Shown: positions 38,596 to 49,201, counted from the first letter of the stretch. The stretch is DNA of 64,000 bases from Candidatus Nitrosopumilus sp. (GCA_029263475.1 JAJCXK010000088.1:1-64000), one strand, 5' to 3'. Program-made: numbers and translations. The notes: generated by a model not told the origin, from the sequence alone.

Positions 38596-39152
38596 CAAAA
38601 TCAATTGTTATCTCTGGTCCTCCTGCAGTAGGTAAAACAACTGTTGCCAAAGGGTTGGCCGCAGAATTCGAATTGCAGTATCTCAGTGGAGGAGATGTAC
38701 TCAAGGAGATGGCTAGTGAACAGGGGTTTGATTCTAAGGGTGATGACTGGTGGGATACTGAAGAAGGGATGAAGTTCTTAAATCAGCGTGAACTAAATCC
38801 TGAGTTTGACAAAAAACTTGACAAAAAATTATCTGCTTTGTTTGATAAAGGAGGAATGGTAATCACCAGTTACACATTACCATGGTTAATCAAAGATGGT
38901 ATTAGAATTTGGCTTGAGGGTTCTCATGAAAGCAGTACAAATAGAATGCAGTCTAGGGATAACATGAGTTCTGAAGATGCATACAAAATTACCCAGGAGA
39001 GATTTGATAAGAACAAGGCATTGTATAAAAAACTGTATGATTTTGACTTTGGCGATGACAAGTCTGTGTTTGACCTAATTATTAACACGGATGATCTCTC
39101 AGCACAACAGGTAATTGATGTCGCAAAAGAAACTGTGAGAAATCTACTTTGA
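38592..39152 (+). CDS. cmk: Cytidylate kinase
   Basis: SIVISGPPAVGKTTVAKGLA, LSGGDVLKEMA, position in the operon. Confidence 0.9.
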   Translation: MTKSIVISGPPAVGKTTVAKGLAAEFELQYLSGGDVLKEMASEQGFDSKGDDWWDTEEGMKFLNQRELNPEFDKKLDKKLSALFDKGGMVITSYTLPWLIKDGIRIWLEGSHESSTNRMQSRDNMSSEDAYKITQERFDKNKALYKKLYDFDFGDDKSVFDLIINTDDLSAQQVIDVAKETVRNLL

Positions 39153-40150
39153 CGCTAAAACAGTTTGAAAATTTAATTGAGATTGATCAGGATATCACTG
39201 ATGATGCATATGGAACGTATTATGATAAGAGAACAATTGAACAGCTACTCAACAACGGCATAATTCTTCTGGATAAGCCCCCTGGCCCTACCAGTCATGA
39301 AACCGTGGCTTGGACAAAACGTCTTTTGAAACTTCCAAAAATTGGACATAGTGGAACATTGGATCCTCAAGTTTCTGGCGTACTGCCATTGGGATTGGGT
39401 GATGCGACAAAGGCTTTGGGTGTTTTACTATATGGTCCAAAAGAATACCATGCACTAGGACGAGTTCATTCCCTTCCTTCTAAAGAAAAACTCCTTGAAA
39501 TTGTTGAAATGTTCAAGGGTGAAATCTTTCAAAAACCTCCTCAGCGTTCGGCTGTCGTAAGACAAACCCGAACTAGAACCATCTATGAATTTGAAGTAAT
39601 GGAGCAAAAGGAAAGATTACTTCTGACTAGAGTCTTGTGTGAATCTGGAACTTATGTTAGAAAACTATACTATGACATTGGTGAAGTTCTAGGTCCTGGA
39701 GCAACCATGGTTGAGCTTAGGAGAACCCGAGTTGATCAGTTTTATGAAAAAGACGGGTTGGTAACTTTACACGAACTCGCTGATGCGTTTGCTTTATGGG
39801 AAGAAAAAAAAGATGATACCAAACTGATGAAAATGATCAAACCTGTTGAATCTGCTCTCAGTGAGCTAAAATCCGTAATCATCCGCGATTCTGCCGTTGA
39901 TGCGTTATGTCATGGTGCACAGCTTGCAATTCCCGGAATACTGAAAATATCTCCCAATCTGAAAAAAGGTGACATTGTTGGAGTTTATACTCAAAAAGGG
40001 GAGGCGGTTGCATTGGCCGAGTCTACGATGTCTGAGGAAGAGATTAGAGATGCCGTAAAGGGATGTGCCTTTGAAACAAAAAGACTCATAATGGCTCCAA
40101 ACACTTATCCAAAAAAATGGAGATCAAGTCCATCTTCTCCAAAGGATTAA
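39149..40150 (+). CDS. cbf5: tRNA/rRNA pseudouridine synthase Cbf5/TruB
   Basis: LLDKPPGPTSHETVAW, GHSGTLDPQVSGVLPLGLGDATK, C-terminal PUA. Confidence 0.96.
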   Translation: MTLKQFENLIEIDQDITDDAYGTYYDKRTIEQLLNNGIILLDKPPGPTSHETVAWTKRLLKLPKIGHSGTLDPQVSGVLPLGLGDATKALGVLLYGPKEYHALGRVHSLPSKEKLLEIVEMFKGEIFQKPPQRSAVVRQTRTRTIYEFEVMEQKERLLLTRVLCESGTYVRKLYYDIGEVLGPGATMVELRRTRVDQFYEKDGLVTLHELADAFALWEEKKDDTKLMKMIKPVESALSELKSVIIRDSAVDALCHGAQLAIPGILKISPNLKKGDIVGVYTQKGEAVALAESTMSEEEIRDAVKGCAFETKRLIMAPNTYPKKWRSSPSSPKD

Positions 40151-40176
40151 AAAATCCAATAATCATTTCAAAATAA

Positions 40177-40623
40177 TTGTTAGCAAAAAGTCTTGTATTG
40201 TTCATTGGGATTGGTGTGATTGCAGGGTTTGTTTTTGGCGTTTATCTAATTGATGTAAAAAGCAGCAGTCAGCTAGTTTTCGTTGATGGGCCTTCTGTTT
40301 CTATAGTGACCGAAAAATCTGATTTTAAAAAAAATGAGAAAATAAACATCATGATTGTAAACTCTGGCACCACGTCATTGAGTTTTTCTGATGCATCATA
40401 TGGCCTTAGAATTACTGGGCTATCTGGAATTTTGATGTATGCTCCTACTGTCTCACATGTAGTGTCTAGTTTAGAACCTGGAGGTCAAGTTATCTTTTCA
40501 TGGGATCAAATCAAGAATGATGGTGATGTTGCATTGGAAGGTCTCTATAAAATATCTGTAAAAGGAATGGATGAATCAGAAAACAACGTGGAGAATTCAA
40601 TTACGGTGACAATCTGGAAATAG
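40177..40623 (+). CDS. Hypothetical membrane-anchored protein with Ig-like/DUF4352-like fold
   Basis: N-terminal TM, then a beta-rich domain (FKKNEKINIMIVNSGTTSLSFSDASYGLRI). Confidence 0.65.
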   Translation: MLAKSLVLFIGIGVIAGFVFGVYLIDVKSSSQLVFVDGPSVSIVTEKSDFKKNEKINIMIVNSGTTSLSFSDASYGLRITGLSGILMYAPTVSHVVSSLEPGGQVIFSWDQIKNDGDVALEGLYKISVKGMDESENNVENSITVTIWK

Positions 40624-40690
40624 TTTTTCGATTTCAAAATAACACAATATATAATCACATTTTACTAAATACTTTTGTCGTGAGACTTGT

Positions 40691-40788
40691 GCCGGGGTCG
40701 CCTAGCCTGGTAGGGCGCGCGCCTGGAAATTATTAACCATAAAGCGCGTTCTCGCAAGGGAACGGGAGTTCAAATCTCCCTCCCGGCG
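40691..40788 (+). tRNA. tRNA-Ser(GGA) with 14-nt intron at 37/38 (about 40729-40742)
   Basis: Acceptor GCCGGGG/TCCCGGC, D-arm GCCT/GGGC, anticodon stem CGCGC/GCGCG, loop CTGGAAA, long variable arm GTTCTC-GCAA-GGGAAC, T-arm GGGAG-TTCAAAT-CTCCC. Confidence 0.93.
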
Positions 40789-40880
40789 CTTTTTTAATTT
40801 AAGATAATCCTGAAATTTGATCTCTGATTCATCATATGTTAAATGCATTAGTTTTTTTACGAAAGAAAAAAGTGAAATGC

Positions 40881-41939
40881 ATGAAAGAACGTTCGGAATT
40901 GTCTGAGATCTCACCGTCTGAATGGATGTCTCTGAATCAATTTCTTTTCAAGATAAAGCAGGTTAATTCTCCCTGTGTATCTGTCTATTACCCTTATGGC
41001 AAAGGCAAGGATATGATTTCATTATTTCGTGAAAACAAAAGAAACGAATCTTTTGAAAAAATTGAATCAAAAATTGCAAAAAGAATAATTGAAATCAAAG
41101 ATGATCCGCCATCTGCTGGAAAATTCAGCAAGACTCTGTGCATTTTTGGGTGGATGGAAAATGGCAGAGTATTGATCAAAGAAATTGGAACTTCAAAAAA
41201 ATTACCTTATCTTTACATGGCAAGTAAAAAACCATATGTCAAGCCATTTCAGGATCTCCTGAAAATCAATTATGATGTATTGCTAATAACGCTTGATCAA
41301 AAGTCTGCAAGAATACAAAAATTTCATGGCAATCAGATTACGCAAGAGTCAAAACTTCGAATTGACTTGCAGGGGAGACACAAGAAGGGGGGACAGAGTC
41401 AGGGGAGATTTTTACGGGCCAGGCAGACCAAAATCCATATTTTCTTTAAGAAAATTGCCAACAAGGCAAGGACCATGGATTCGAATTCTGAGCTTATTCT
41501 TTTAGGTGGGACAGGCCATGCAAAAACGGAATTCTATGATGAACTCAATTCTGAATTGATGAAGAAATGTAGATTCGTAGATGATCTCTCATTTTCAACT
41601 TCCGTGCAAGATGTTCACGAAAAAATAATTCATCATTTGTATTTGTATAGGAGAAAATATGTTGCAGAATTAATTGAGAGGTATGATCAACTATTCAAAA
41701 CAGGATTGACTGCCAAGAGAAATGATGTGATCTACAAGGCATTGAAAATTGGGGCTGTGGATACGCTAATTGTTTCTGCAAACTATCATACTAACTCAAA
41801 GTTCAAGAATATCATGAAGATGCTTGAGATTGCAGAAAATACATCATGCAAAATTGAATTTGCTTCCTCTCCAAAAATCATTGAGCGATTAAAGATCAAT
41901 AACTCGGTCATGGCTTTGCTTCGATACAAAATAAAATAG
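40881..41939 (+). CDS. eRF1/Vms1-like protein with GGQ motif, copy B
   Basis: GRHKKGGQSQGRFLRARQTKIHIFFKKIA; long stretches identical to copy A. Confidence 0.85.
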   Translation: MKERSELSEISPSEWMSLNQFLFKIKQVNSPCVSVYYPYGKGKDMISLFRENKRNESFEKIESKIAKRIIEIKDDPPSAGKFSKTLCIFGWMENGRVLIKEIGTSKKLPYLYMASKKPYVKPFQDLLKINYDVLLITLDQKSARIQKFHGNQITQESKLRIDLQGRHKKGGQSQGRFLRARQTKIHIFFKKIANKARTMDSNSELILLGGTGHAKTEFYDELNSELMKKCRFVDDLSFSTSVQDVHEKIIHHLYLYRRKYVAELIERYDQLFKTGLTAKRNDVIYKALKIGAVDTLIVSANYHTNSKFKNIMKMLEIAENTSCKIEFASSPKIIERLKINNSVMALLRYKIK

Positions 41940-42027
41940 TTTATCTTATTTCAAATCCCACTTACCATGTCTCTGATGACGAATTGAGTTTAAATTTACT
42001 CTTGTCGCTGCATTTGATGTGGTAAAA

Positions 42028-43317
42028 CTATTCTCCCATCTTCTCTAAAATTTCTGAAAATTTCCATGGACCGCATTGTGCATCTGGAGATTCGTTTCTT
42101 AGCAGTCCTTCCTTGTTTAGGATGTTTACGATATGTGCAGAAAAAGGCAATGCCCCAGTAGCTCCTGGTGAATTATAATTTAAAATATGAAATGACATCT
42201 CATCATTTTCCAAAATTACATCTGGTACAAATTTTCCATTCTCATTTATCACGGATGATCTTATTCCTGCAGTTCCCCTCCTAATGATTTTCTCTGCATC
42301 TATGCTGGGCAAGAATCTCTTTACTCTGTTGATCATTTTTGACTTTGAAATTGATGATTGTATCTCGTTAATAGCCAGCTCCTGAAATTGCCTGTCCATA
42401 ATTGTCTTTCTTGCACCCGAACCTAGCATTTCTAGAATCTTTGGCACAAATTCCTTGATGTTTTCTGATTTACTGTATCCGTACGGACTAAACACAGGAA
42501 CCGCGTTGGGTCCCACCTCACAGCTTCCGTCTACCCTGATAATCCAATGCGGATCTAAAAATGGATACTCTGGAAATTCAGGGACGGAATACACGCTTGT
42601 CTTTGTCAGATTGTTGTATTTTTTAGGGACTTTCCAATATTCTCCTCTAAAGTGCACATCCGTGAGATTTCTTGCGATTCCTGCTTCATGGGCAATATTT
42701 ATGGCTTCGCCTCCTGCGGCGTTGATCAGAAATTTTGTATGAAACTCACGACCATCGTTTAATGCAATGGACCACCTGTCATTTTCTTTTCTTATTTTAC
42801 TTGCCCTGGAATTTAACAGAAAACATGTGCCGTTTTCTTTACTGTCTTTCATTATGGAATCAGTAAGTATGGAATAGTTCGTTGAGGCATCTTTGTAAAC
42901 GTGTAGGGCGGCTTGGCATTTAATTTCGGGTTCTATCTTTTTCATTTCTTCACTGCTTATCAGCTTGATGTCGCTGTCACTCAGACCGTTTTGCTTTCCC
43001 CATCTGAGATATTTTTCAAGAACGCCGACGTCTTTTTGATCTAATGCAACTTCGATTACTCCGTCTTTTTTAAACGGCAAGTCTCTTAATCTTACATACT
43101 CTTCCCACATTTCGTATCCGTGGAACGCAGCTTTTGCAAACAACTTTTTCTTTTCGGGATTGTATAGATATGGGGCATGAACTTTCCCCGTGTTTCTTCC
43201 GCTTGTATGAAATGCCACTTTGCTAGCTTGCTCAATCACTGCTATCTTCATTGACTTGTTTAGAAACGACAGAAAGTATGAGATTGAAGTTCCAAGTATG
43301 CCTCCTCCGATTATCAA
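42028..43317 (-). CDS. lhgO: FAD-dependent oxidoreductase, L-2-hydroxyglutarate oxidase (LhgO)-like
   Basis: IIGGGILGTSISYFLS, HTSGRNTGKVHAPYLYNPEKKKLF, LINAAGGEA. Confidence 0.85.
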   Translation of the reverse strand: MIIGGGILGTSISYFLSFLNKSMKIAVIEQASKVAFHTSGRNTGKVHAPYLYNPEKKKLFAKAAFHGYEMWEEYVRLRDLPFKKDGVIEVALDQKDVGVLEKYLRWGKQNGLSDSDIKLISSEEMKKIEPEIKCQAALHVYKDASTNYSILTDSIMKDSKENGTCFLLNSRASKIRKENDRWSIALNDGREFHTKFLINAAGGEAINIAHEAGIARNLTDVHFRGEYWKVPKKYNNLTKTSVYSVPEFPEYPFLDPHWIIRVDGSCEVGPNAVPVFSPYGYSKSENIKEFVPKILEMLGSGARKTIMDRQFQELAINEIQSSISKSKMINRVKRFLPSIDAEKIIRRGTAGIRSSVINENGKFVPDVILENDEMSFHILNYNSPGATGALPFSAHIVNILNKEGLLRNESPDAQCGPWKFSEILEKMGE

Positions 43318-43360
43318 TATGTCAAAATTATCCGTCAGTTGATTTCACTCTTAATTCATC

Positions 43361-43708
43361 TTGGTTGATAATAAATTACATTTGTCACAATCAAGATTAA
43401 TATCTGATAAAATTTCAACTCTACACATGCTACCAGACAAGTGCTCTGTAACTGAGGAAGGAAAGCAGTGTGTAAATCCCCCCGAGTTCATTGTATCTAT
43501 TGTTTCGGATAATGACGAATACATGGTGGGATTGACGTGCCAAAAACATAAGCGTATAGTGTCTGGAAAAATTGGAATTTTGCAAAATGAGGGCAAAATG
43601 CATGATGGAAAAGTCAGTTTTTCGCCTGTAAAAGCAGTTGGAACTGATTGTGTGCATGGAGATGCTGATGACTTTGTGCAAATAGATATGACTCATCCAA
43701 AAAACTGA
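43361..43708 (+). CDS. Hypothetical small Cys/His protein
   Basis: LPDKCSVTEEGKQCVNPPEFIVSIVSDNDEYMVGLTCQKHK; possible internal start at MLPDKC. Confidence 0.6.
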   Translation: MVDNKLHLSQSRLISDKISTLHMLPDKCSVTEEGKQCVNPPEFIVSIVSDNDEYMVGLTCQKHKRIVSGKIGILQNEGKMHDGKVSFSPVKAVGTDCVHGDADDFVQIDMTHPKN

Positions 43709-43731
43709 AATATTTTTAATTTTGACTATCT

Positions 43732-44109
43732 ATGTTGCTTTTTGAAATATTGTCAGATTTGGTTAAGATTGATGACGTGTTACTTATCATAAAAAATGAC
43801 GCTGCTATAAGTGAGATCAGAAGTAACTCTATGAATATCCGACAAAAAGAAAAGTGGATAACAATTGGTGACAATGACGGTCCTGGACACATGCATATCA
43901 ATTCTGAATTAATTCGGTCTGCCGAATTTGTCCGAGAACAAAAACTGGAACGCGTAAGCTTTAGCATCAGATTCTATGATAAAGATGACAACCGGATTCT
44001 TGCCACGTTTTTTACAAAAATGTATGACGAAGATAAAAAACTGATTCCTTCAAGAAAAGTGGTCTATGATCAGCTGAGCGAAAAGCATGGTTCTAAAATT
44101 CAATTTTAA
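43732..44109 (+). CDS. Conserved hypothetical protein
   Basis: 125-aa ORF; contains ITIGDNDGPGHMHINSELIRSAEFV. Confidence 0.7.
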   Translation: MLLFEILSDLVKIDDVLLIIKNDAAISEIRSNSMNIRQKEKWITIGDNDGPGHMHINSELIRSAEFVREQKLERVSFSIRFYDKDDNRILATFFTKMYDEDKKLIPSRKVVYDQLSEKHGSKIQF

Positions 44110-44145
44110 AAAAAACCCTATCTGAAAAAGATAAGGAGAAAAATA

Positions 44146-44235
44146 TTATTCTTCAGATTCTTTCTCTTTCTTCTCTTTTTCAGATTGTAGTTTAGCTAAT
44201 TCTAATTCTTCGTTAGTATGTTTGAACTTCTTCAT
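44146..44235 (-). CDS. 29-aa charged micro-ORF (MKKFKHTNEELELAKLQSEKEKKEKESEE)
   Basis: ATG to TAA; highly charged helix. Confidence 0.35.
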   Translation of the reverse strand: MKKFKHTNEELELAKLQSEKEKKEKESEE

Positions 44236-44304
44236 TGTGACTTTAGTTTGCTATTTAGATATAAAAACTGCACATTTTACAGATTCGTGGATTATGCGTG
44301 GAAA

Positions 44305-45273
44305 TCAGTATCCTACTGAATATGCAGGTTTTTTGTCATTCATGCCAAGATTCAAATTTTTTACGGTAATCTCGGCCATTTTTCTTCTTGTTTCTTCTGT
44401 GGAGCTACCTATGTGCGGTGCCAGTATCACGTTTGGCAGTTTGACCAGTGGATGATTGTTCTTAATCGGTTCTGTCTCAAATACGTCCAATCCTGCTCCC
44501 GAGATCATCTTTTTCTTTAACGCTTCAACAAGATCCTTCTCGTTGATCACTTTCCCCCTTGACGTGTTTATCAGATACGCCGATTTTTTCATCTTTTTAA
44601 AAACCTTCATCCCAAACATCCTGTCTGTCTCTGTGGAATGGGGCACGTGAATGGAAATAAAGTCACTTTGTGAAATCAATTTTTCAAACGACACGTATTG
44701 TGCATTTAGAATTTTCTCCTTGGTCTTTGAAACATGTTTTCTGTTGTGATATGCAATTTTCATATCGAATGCCTTTGCTCTCTTGGCAAGCATCTCTCCA
44801 ATCCTGCCCAATCCCAAAATCCCAAGGGTCTTGTCCTTGAGGTCTACTCCCACGTAGTCAAATGCACCATACACTTCTTTCCATTTTCCGTTACGGACTA
44901 TCCTGTCCCCTTCTGAGACCCTTCTTGAAATGTCAAGCAGTAATGAGAATGCCAGATTGGCTGTGGCATCAGTTAGTACTTCTGGAGTATATCCCACACG
45001 TATTTTCTTTTTCTTGGCATGTTCTGTGTCTATGTGATCAAAACCTACGCTATAGGTGCTTATCACTTTGAGATTTTTGGCAGATTCCATTTCTTCCTTG
45101 CCTATTTTGTCGTATGGAAAACATATGAGCCCGTCTATCTCTTTGATCTTTGAATGCAACTTGGTCTGTGGAATTGGGATTTTTCCAGAATGAACTTCAA
45201 CATGATATCTTTTTCTTAGCTGTTCCAGTGCAAAGTCGTGCAAAGCCCTTGTAAGAAACACCTTCTTTTTCAT
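44305..45273 (-). CDS. D-isomer 2-hydroxyacid dehydrogenase (glyoxylate/hydroxypyruvate reductase-like)
   Basis: LGILGLGRIGEMLAKRAKAF, INTSRGKVINEKDLVEAL, GAGLDVFETEP, LAPHIGSST. Confidence 0.92.
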   Translation of the reverse strand: MKKKVFLTRALHDFALEQLRKRYHVEVHSGKIPIPQTKLHSKIKEIDGLICFPYDKIGKEEMESAKNLKVISTYSVGFDHIDTEHAKKKKIRVGYTPEVLTDATANLAFSLLLDISRRVSEGDRIVRNGKWKEVYGAFDYVGVDLKDKTLGILGLGRIGEMLAKRAKAFDMKIAYHNRKHVSKTKEKILNAQYVSFEKLISQSDFISIHVPHSTETDRMFGMKVFKKMKKSAYLINTSRGKVINEKDLVEALKKKMISGAGLDVFETEPIKNNHPLVKLPNVILAPHIGSSTEETRRKMAEITVKNLNLGMNDKKPAYSVGY

Positions 45274-45325
45274 CACTCTTTTGATTCTTCTCAAACCATT
45301 TATACGATTTCTTTGTAAATTCTTC

Positions 45326-45472
45326 ATGTCTGCTGAAACTCAAGATGAAGAAGAATTTGCCATTTGCGTGGAATGTGGTAACTCCATTGAAAAATGCGGT
45401 TGCGTGTGTCCATACTGCGGTGAGCGTGACAAGTGTGAATGTGCCTTGTTTGATGCAGCTACTGGCGGTTAG
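45326..45472 (+). CDS. 48-aa Cys-rich zinc-binding micro-protein
   Basis: MSAETQDEEEFAICVECGNSIEKCGCVCPYCGERDKCECALFDAATGG. Confidence 0.7.
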   Translation: MSAETQDEEEFAICVECGNSIEKCGCVCPYCGERDKCECALFDAATGG

Positions 45473-45521
45473 GCGAAATTAACCATAATACTATTAACAT
45501 TCAGGAGACGTGTAATTTCTT

Positions 45522-47432
45522 ATGAGTTCTGTTGATTTTACTTGGCTAATAGGTGGTCCGCAAGGAAGCGGGGTAGAATCTGGTGCCAACATATTCTCAA
45601 AGGTTTGCGCGGAGATGGGCTATCAAGTATTTGGGAAAAGAGAATTCTATTCTAACATAAAGGGGGAGCACAGTTATTTCACGGTCAGGGTTGCAAATAA
45701 GAAAATTCATTCAAACGTAAATGATGTCACGTTGATGACGTCATTTGACGCTGAAACCATCTTTCGTCACTATGACGAGGTAATGTATGGCGGGGGAATC
45801 ATCTATGATTCTGATCTGGAGGATACAAAAACTGATTCTGTACGAACGCTTGACGCCCCGTTCAAGGAAAGACTACACAAAGAGCTGGAATCAAAAAACA
45901 AGCCGTTTACAATTACTGGGGTTTTGGACATTGCAAAAGAGAACGGCGTCAAGCTGTTTCCTGTATCTTTCAAGTCCATTCTTGAGGTCCTTTCAGAAGA
46001 AACAGACAATCCCCGTCTAAAGGGACTGGTCAGGATGTTCAATGTGATTGGAGTGTCACTGTCTTTGGGACTGGTCAAGATGCCTCCTGACACGTTGCAA
46101 AAGACAATAGGATCAATATTCTCAAGAAAGCCTGAGGTTGCAAAAATCAACCAGCAGACTGCAAACTATTCTTACAATTACGCCACTGCAAAATTTGAGA
46201 TCTTTAACTATGCATTACCCAGAACAGAAAAAGAACCTGAGACCCTCCTGGTGCAAGGGTTCCATGGAACTGCACTGGGGAAAATTGCATGTGGCTGCAG
46301 GTTCCAGCCATACTATCCAATCACTCCTGCATCTGATGAATCCGTTTTCCTTGAAACGAATGAGATCCTGGATGTTATAGGTGAACGTCCAGGATCCGTT
46401 GCAGTTATTCAGACAGAAGATGAAATTTGCGCGATGGGGATGACTATTGGAGGGGCATTGACTGGAACCCGTTCTTCCACATGTACATCTGGTCCTGGAT
46501 TTGCCTTGATGACTGAGATGCTGGGATGGGCCGGGATGAACGAAGTACCTGTGGTCATTACCAATTATCAGCGAAGCGGACCGTCAACGGGTCTTCCTAC
46601 AAGACATGGTCAGGATGATCTGCTTTTCTCTGTACATGCGGGACATGGAGACTTTCCAAAAATTGTTTATGCCTCTGGAGAAATTGAAGAGAGCTTCTAT
46701 GATACGGGCAACTGCTTTAACTATGCTGATGTCTTCCAGGTCCCTGTAATCCACATGATGGACAAGTTTCATGCAAGCTCAGTTATCACATGCAAGAGGT
46801 TTGATCCTCAGAAAATATCTGTCAACAGGGGCAAGCTCTTGGAAAAAGTAGATGATGATTACAGGCGATTTGAATTTACTGATGATGGGATATCTCCACG
46901 TTCCAGACTGGGGATGGATAATGGAATATTTTGGAATACTGGTGACGAGTCTGATGAAACAGGTCACATTACCGAAGATCCAATTCTACGCGTTAAGATG
47001 ATGGACAAGCGAATGTCCCGTCTGGATCTGATTCTAAAGAGCATTCCAAAGGTGGAGCAGGCTATATCTTTTGGAGTCGAGGAGTATTCCATTATCTCAT
47101 GGGGTTCCACCATCGGTCCAGTTCTTGATGCGATTGATCTGCTTAAAAAAGAAGGAATCTCGATTGGACTGGTTCAGTTGAAGCTGCTGCATCCTTTTCC
47201 AAGCGAATACGTCTCTTCGCTGCTAAAAGATGCCACTACCATAATTGACATTGAGGCAAATCATTCTGGACAGATGGGAAAACTGTTTAAGCAAAATGTG
47301 GGACGCGATATAGACTACTTCATCTTAAAATACAGTGGTCGTGCGATGACTTGTACTGAAGTTTATGATTCACTTAAGAAAATTGTTCAGAAAAAAGCAG
47401 ACAAAAGAGAGGTTCTAATGCATGGCGCTTAA
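45522..47432 (+). CDS. korA: 2-oxoacid:ferredoxin oxidoreductase, fused gamma-alpha subunit
   Basis: [43 protein letters not shown], then [14 protein letters not shown]. Confidence 0.95.
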   Translation: MSSVDFTWLIGGPQGSGVESGANIFSKVCAEMGYQVFGKREFYSNIKGEHSYFTVRVANKKIHSNVNDVTLMTSFDAETIFRHYDEVMYGGGIIYDSDLEDTKTDSVRTLDAPFKERLHKELESKNKPFTITGVLDIAKENGVKLFPVSFKSILEVLSEETDNPRLKGLVRMFNVIGVSLSLGLVKMPPDTLQKTIGSIFSRKPEVAKINQQTANYSYNYATAKFEIFNYALPRTEKEPETLLVQGFHGTALGKIACGCRFQPYYPITPASDESVFLETNEILDVIGERPGSVAVIQTEDEICAMGMTIGGALTGTRSSTCTSGPGFALMTEMLGWAGMNEVPVVITNYQRSGPSTGLPTRHGQDDLLFSVHAGHGDFPKIVYASGEIEESFYDTGNCFNYADVFQVPVIHMMDKFHASSVITCKRFDPQKISVNRGKLLEKVDDDYRRFEFTDDGISPRSRLGMDNGIFWNTGDESDETGHITEDPILRVKMMDKRMSRLDLILKSIPKVEQAISFGVEEYSIISWGSTIGPVLDAIDLLKKEGISIGLVQLKLLHPFPSEYVSSLLKDATTIIDIEANHSGQMGKLFKQNVGRDIDYFILKYSGRAMTCTEVYDSLKKIVQKKADKREVLMHGA

Positions 47433-48384
47433 GCTGGCTGACTACAAAACAGACGTCCATAACGATTGGTGTCCTGGTTGCGGGGATTTTGGAATAGTCA
47501 ACGCGATTCAGATGGCATTAGCTGAGATGGGAATACAGCGAGACAAGGCCGCAATGTTTTCCGGCATTGGATGTTCTGGCAAGACTTCTCATTACATCAA
47601 TACGTACGGCGTGCACACGTTACACGGAAGGGTTTTGACATTTGCGCAAGGGGCAAAGATCGCAAATCCTAACCTAACTGTGGTTGCAGTAGGTGGCGAT
47701 GGAGACGGATTAGGAATTGGTGCCGGTCATTTTGTTGCAGCTGGGCGAAGAAATGTGGATATGACTTACATAATTTTTGACAATGGTGTGTATGGTTTGA
47801 CAAAGGGACAGGCCTCTCCTACCTTGAAGCTTGGAGAGAAGACAAAATCGCTGCCCTCTCCAAACACTAATTCCAACGTCAATCCCATCGGATTGGCAAT
47901 TGCAAGCGGCTTCACATTTGTGGCTCGTGGCTATTCTTATGATGTCCGACATCTAAAAGACCTGATTGTACAGGCAGTTCAGCACAAGGGTCTGTCGTTT
48001 CTTGATGTCCTGCAACCTTGTCCTACGTACAATGATCTTAACACACGTGACTGGTATGCTGGAACTGATCTGGTTGACGAGGCGCAAAAACGCCACTCTA
48101 GAATCTACAAACTGGAAGATCAAGGATTCGAACCCGTGGTACACTATAATTCCGAAGTTGAAGTTAACGAGAAGCTGTCTCAGGCATTGATTAAATCCCT
48201 TGAATGGGGAAATAAAATTCCTACTGGCGTCTTTTACAAGAATGGTCTTGTCTCTCCTTACACTGAAAGACTGAAAGATAAAATTCCAAACTACCTGGAA
48301 AATCCTCCTGCAAAACAAAATATCTCAAAAAACGGTCAGTCAAATACTGACATCTCAAAGATATTGGATTCTCTTGAAGTATAG
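47422..48384 (+). CDS. korB: 2-oxoacid:ferredoxin oxidoreductase, beta subunit
   Basis: [68 protein letters not shown]. Confidence 0.96.
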   Translation: MALKLADYKTDVHNDWCPGCGDFGIVNAIQMALAEMGIQRDKAAMFSGIGCSGKTSHYINTYGVHTLHGRVLTFAQGAKIANPNLTVVAVGGDGDGLGIGAGHFVAAGRRNVDMTYIIFDNGVYGLTKGQASPTLKLGEKTKSLPSPNTNSNVNPIGLAIASGFTFVARGYSYDVRHLKDLIVQAVQHKGLSFLDVLQPCPTYNDLNTRDWYAGTDLVDEAQKRHSRIYKLEDQGFEPVVHYNSEVEVNEKLSQALIKSLEWGNKIPTGVFYKNGLVSPYTERLKDKIPNYLENPPAKQNISKNGQSNTDISKILDSLEV

Positions 48385-48667
48385 GTTCTGCATCTATTGT
48401 GTATCATACTGGGGGATCTATGATTATCCTGATTGGTTTATTCAAAGATATTTTTGGCTCGCCTACAAAAACCCAAACGCCTTGAACCATATCCGTCATT
48501 TTCCCATTCTTGTCGTCGTAATTGGCATGGCAAGTCATACTTGGTCTCTGAAAACTAACTCACTACAAACATTGTAGGGACAAGAAATTGGTTTATTGAT
48601 GTGTGGAAATGAATGGAATAAAAACAAGATGAACTATGCGTATTGTTTAATCTACCATGAAAATGTT

Positions 48668-49201
48668 TTACGTGTTTTCTTTCCAAATGTCTCCAAGAAA
48701 CGTGTATCTCTTGTTTTTTGATGAAGCTGTGTTCAGACGCCATCTTATTGAATGCGAATCGAACTTGTATACTATCTCGGAAATATCCGATGGTGTTTTT
48801 TTAGGATCCAGGTGATATGGCAACAGTTCCAAAACAAAATCAATTTTTTCCAACGCGTTATCAAACCATTGCTTGTCTTCGATGTCAATGGTGAAAATTA
48901 TTCTTGGATTTCCTGAAAAATTTATTCTGATTTTTAAGGCATTTCCGCTTCCTCTTCTTCTTTTCATTTCTTTGAATACTGCCTTGATTTTTTCCCAACG
49001 CTTGAAACCAAACCACTGGAAAAATTCTTCATTAAACTGAAGGGGAATGTCAATATCCAGAAAACTCACAAATCTTTCGTCATCTTGCTCAATCTCGTCC
49101 TGAATGATGGTAAAATGAGAATTTAGGAATCCGTATATCACTTCGATTTCCCATGGTGAAATTCCATAATATCGTAATGTCGTCTTGACGTTTTCTGACA
49201 A
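48668..49201 (-). CDS. Hypothetical protein
   Basis: 177-aa ORF, no family recognised. Confidence 0.65.
   Translation of the reverse strand: MSENVKTTLRYYGISPWEIEVIYGFLNSHFTIIQDEIEQDDERFVSFLDIDIPLQFNEEFFQWFGFKRWEKIKAVFKEMKRRRGSGNALKIRINFSGNPRIIFTIDIEDKQWFDNALEKIDFVLELLPYHLDPKKTPSDISEIVYKFDSHSIRWRLNTASSKNKRYTFLGDIWKENT

Noticed and set aside
40702-40914. 70-aa minus-strand ORF
   Set aside because: Overlaps the tRNA-Ser gene on the opposite strand; no protein signature.
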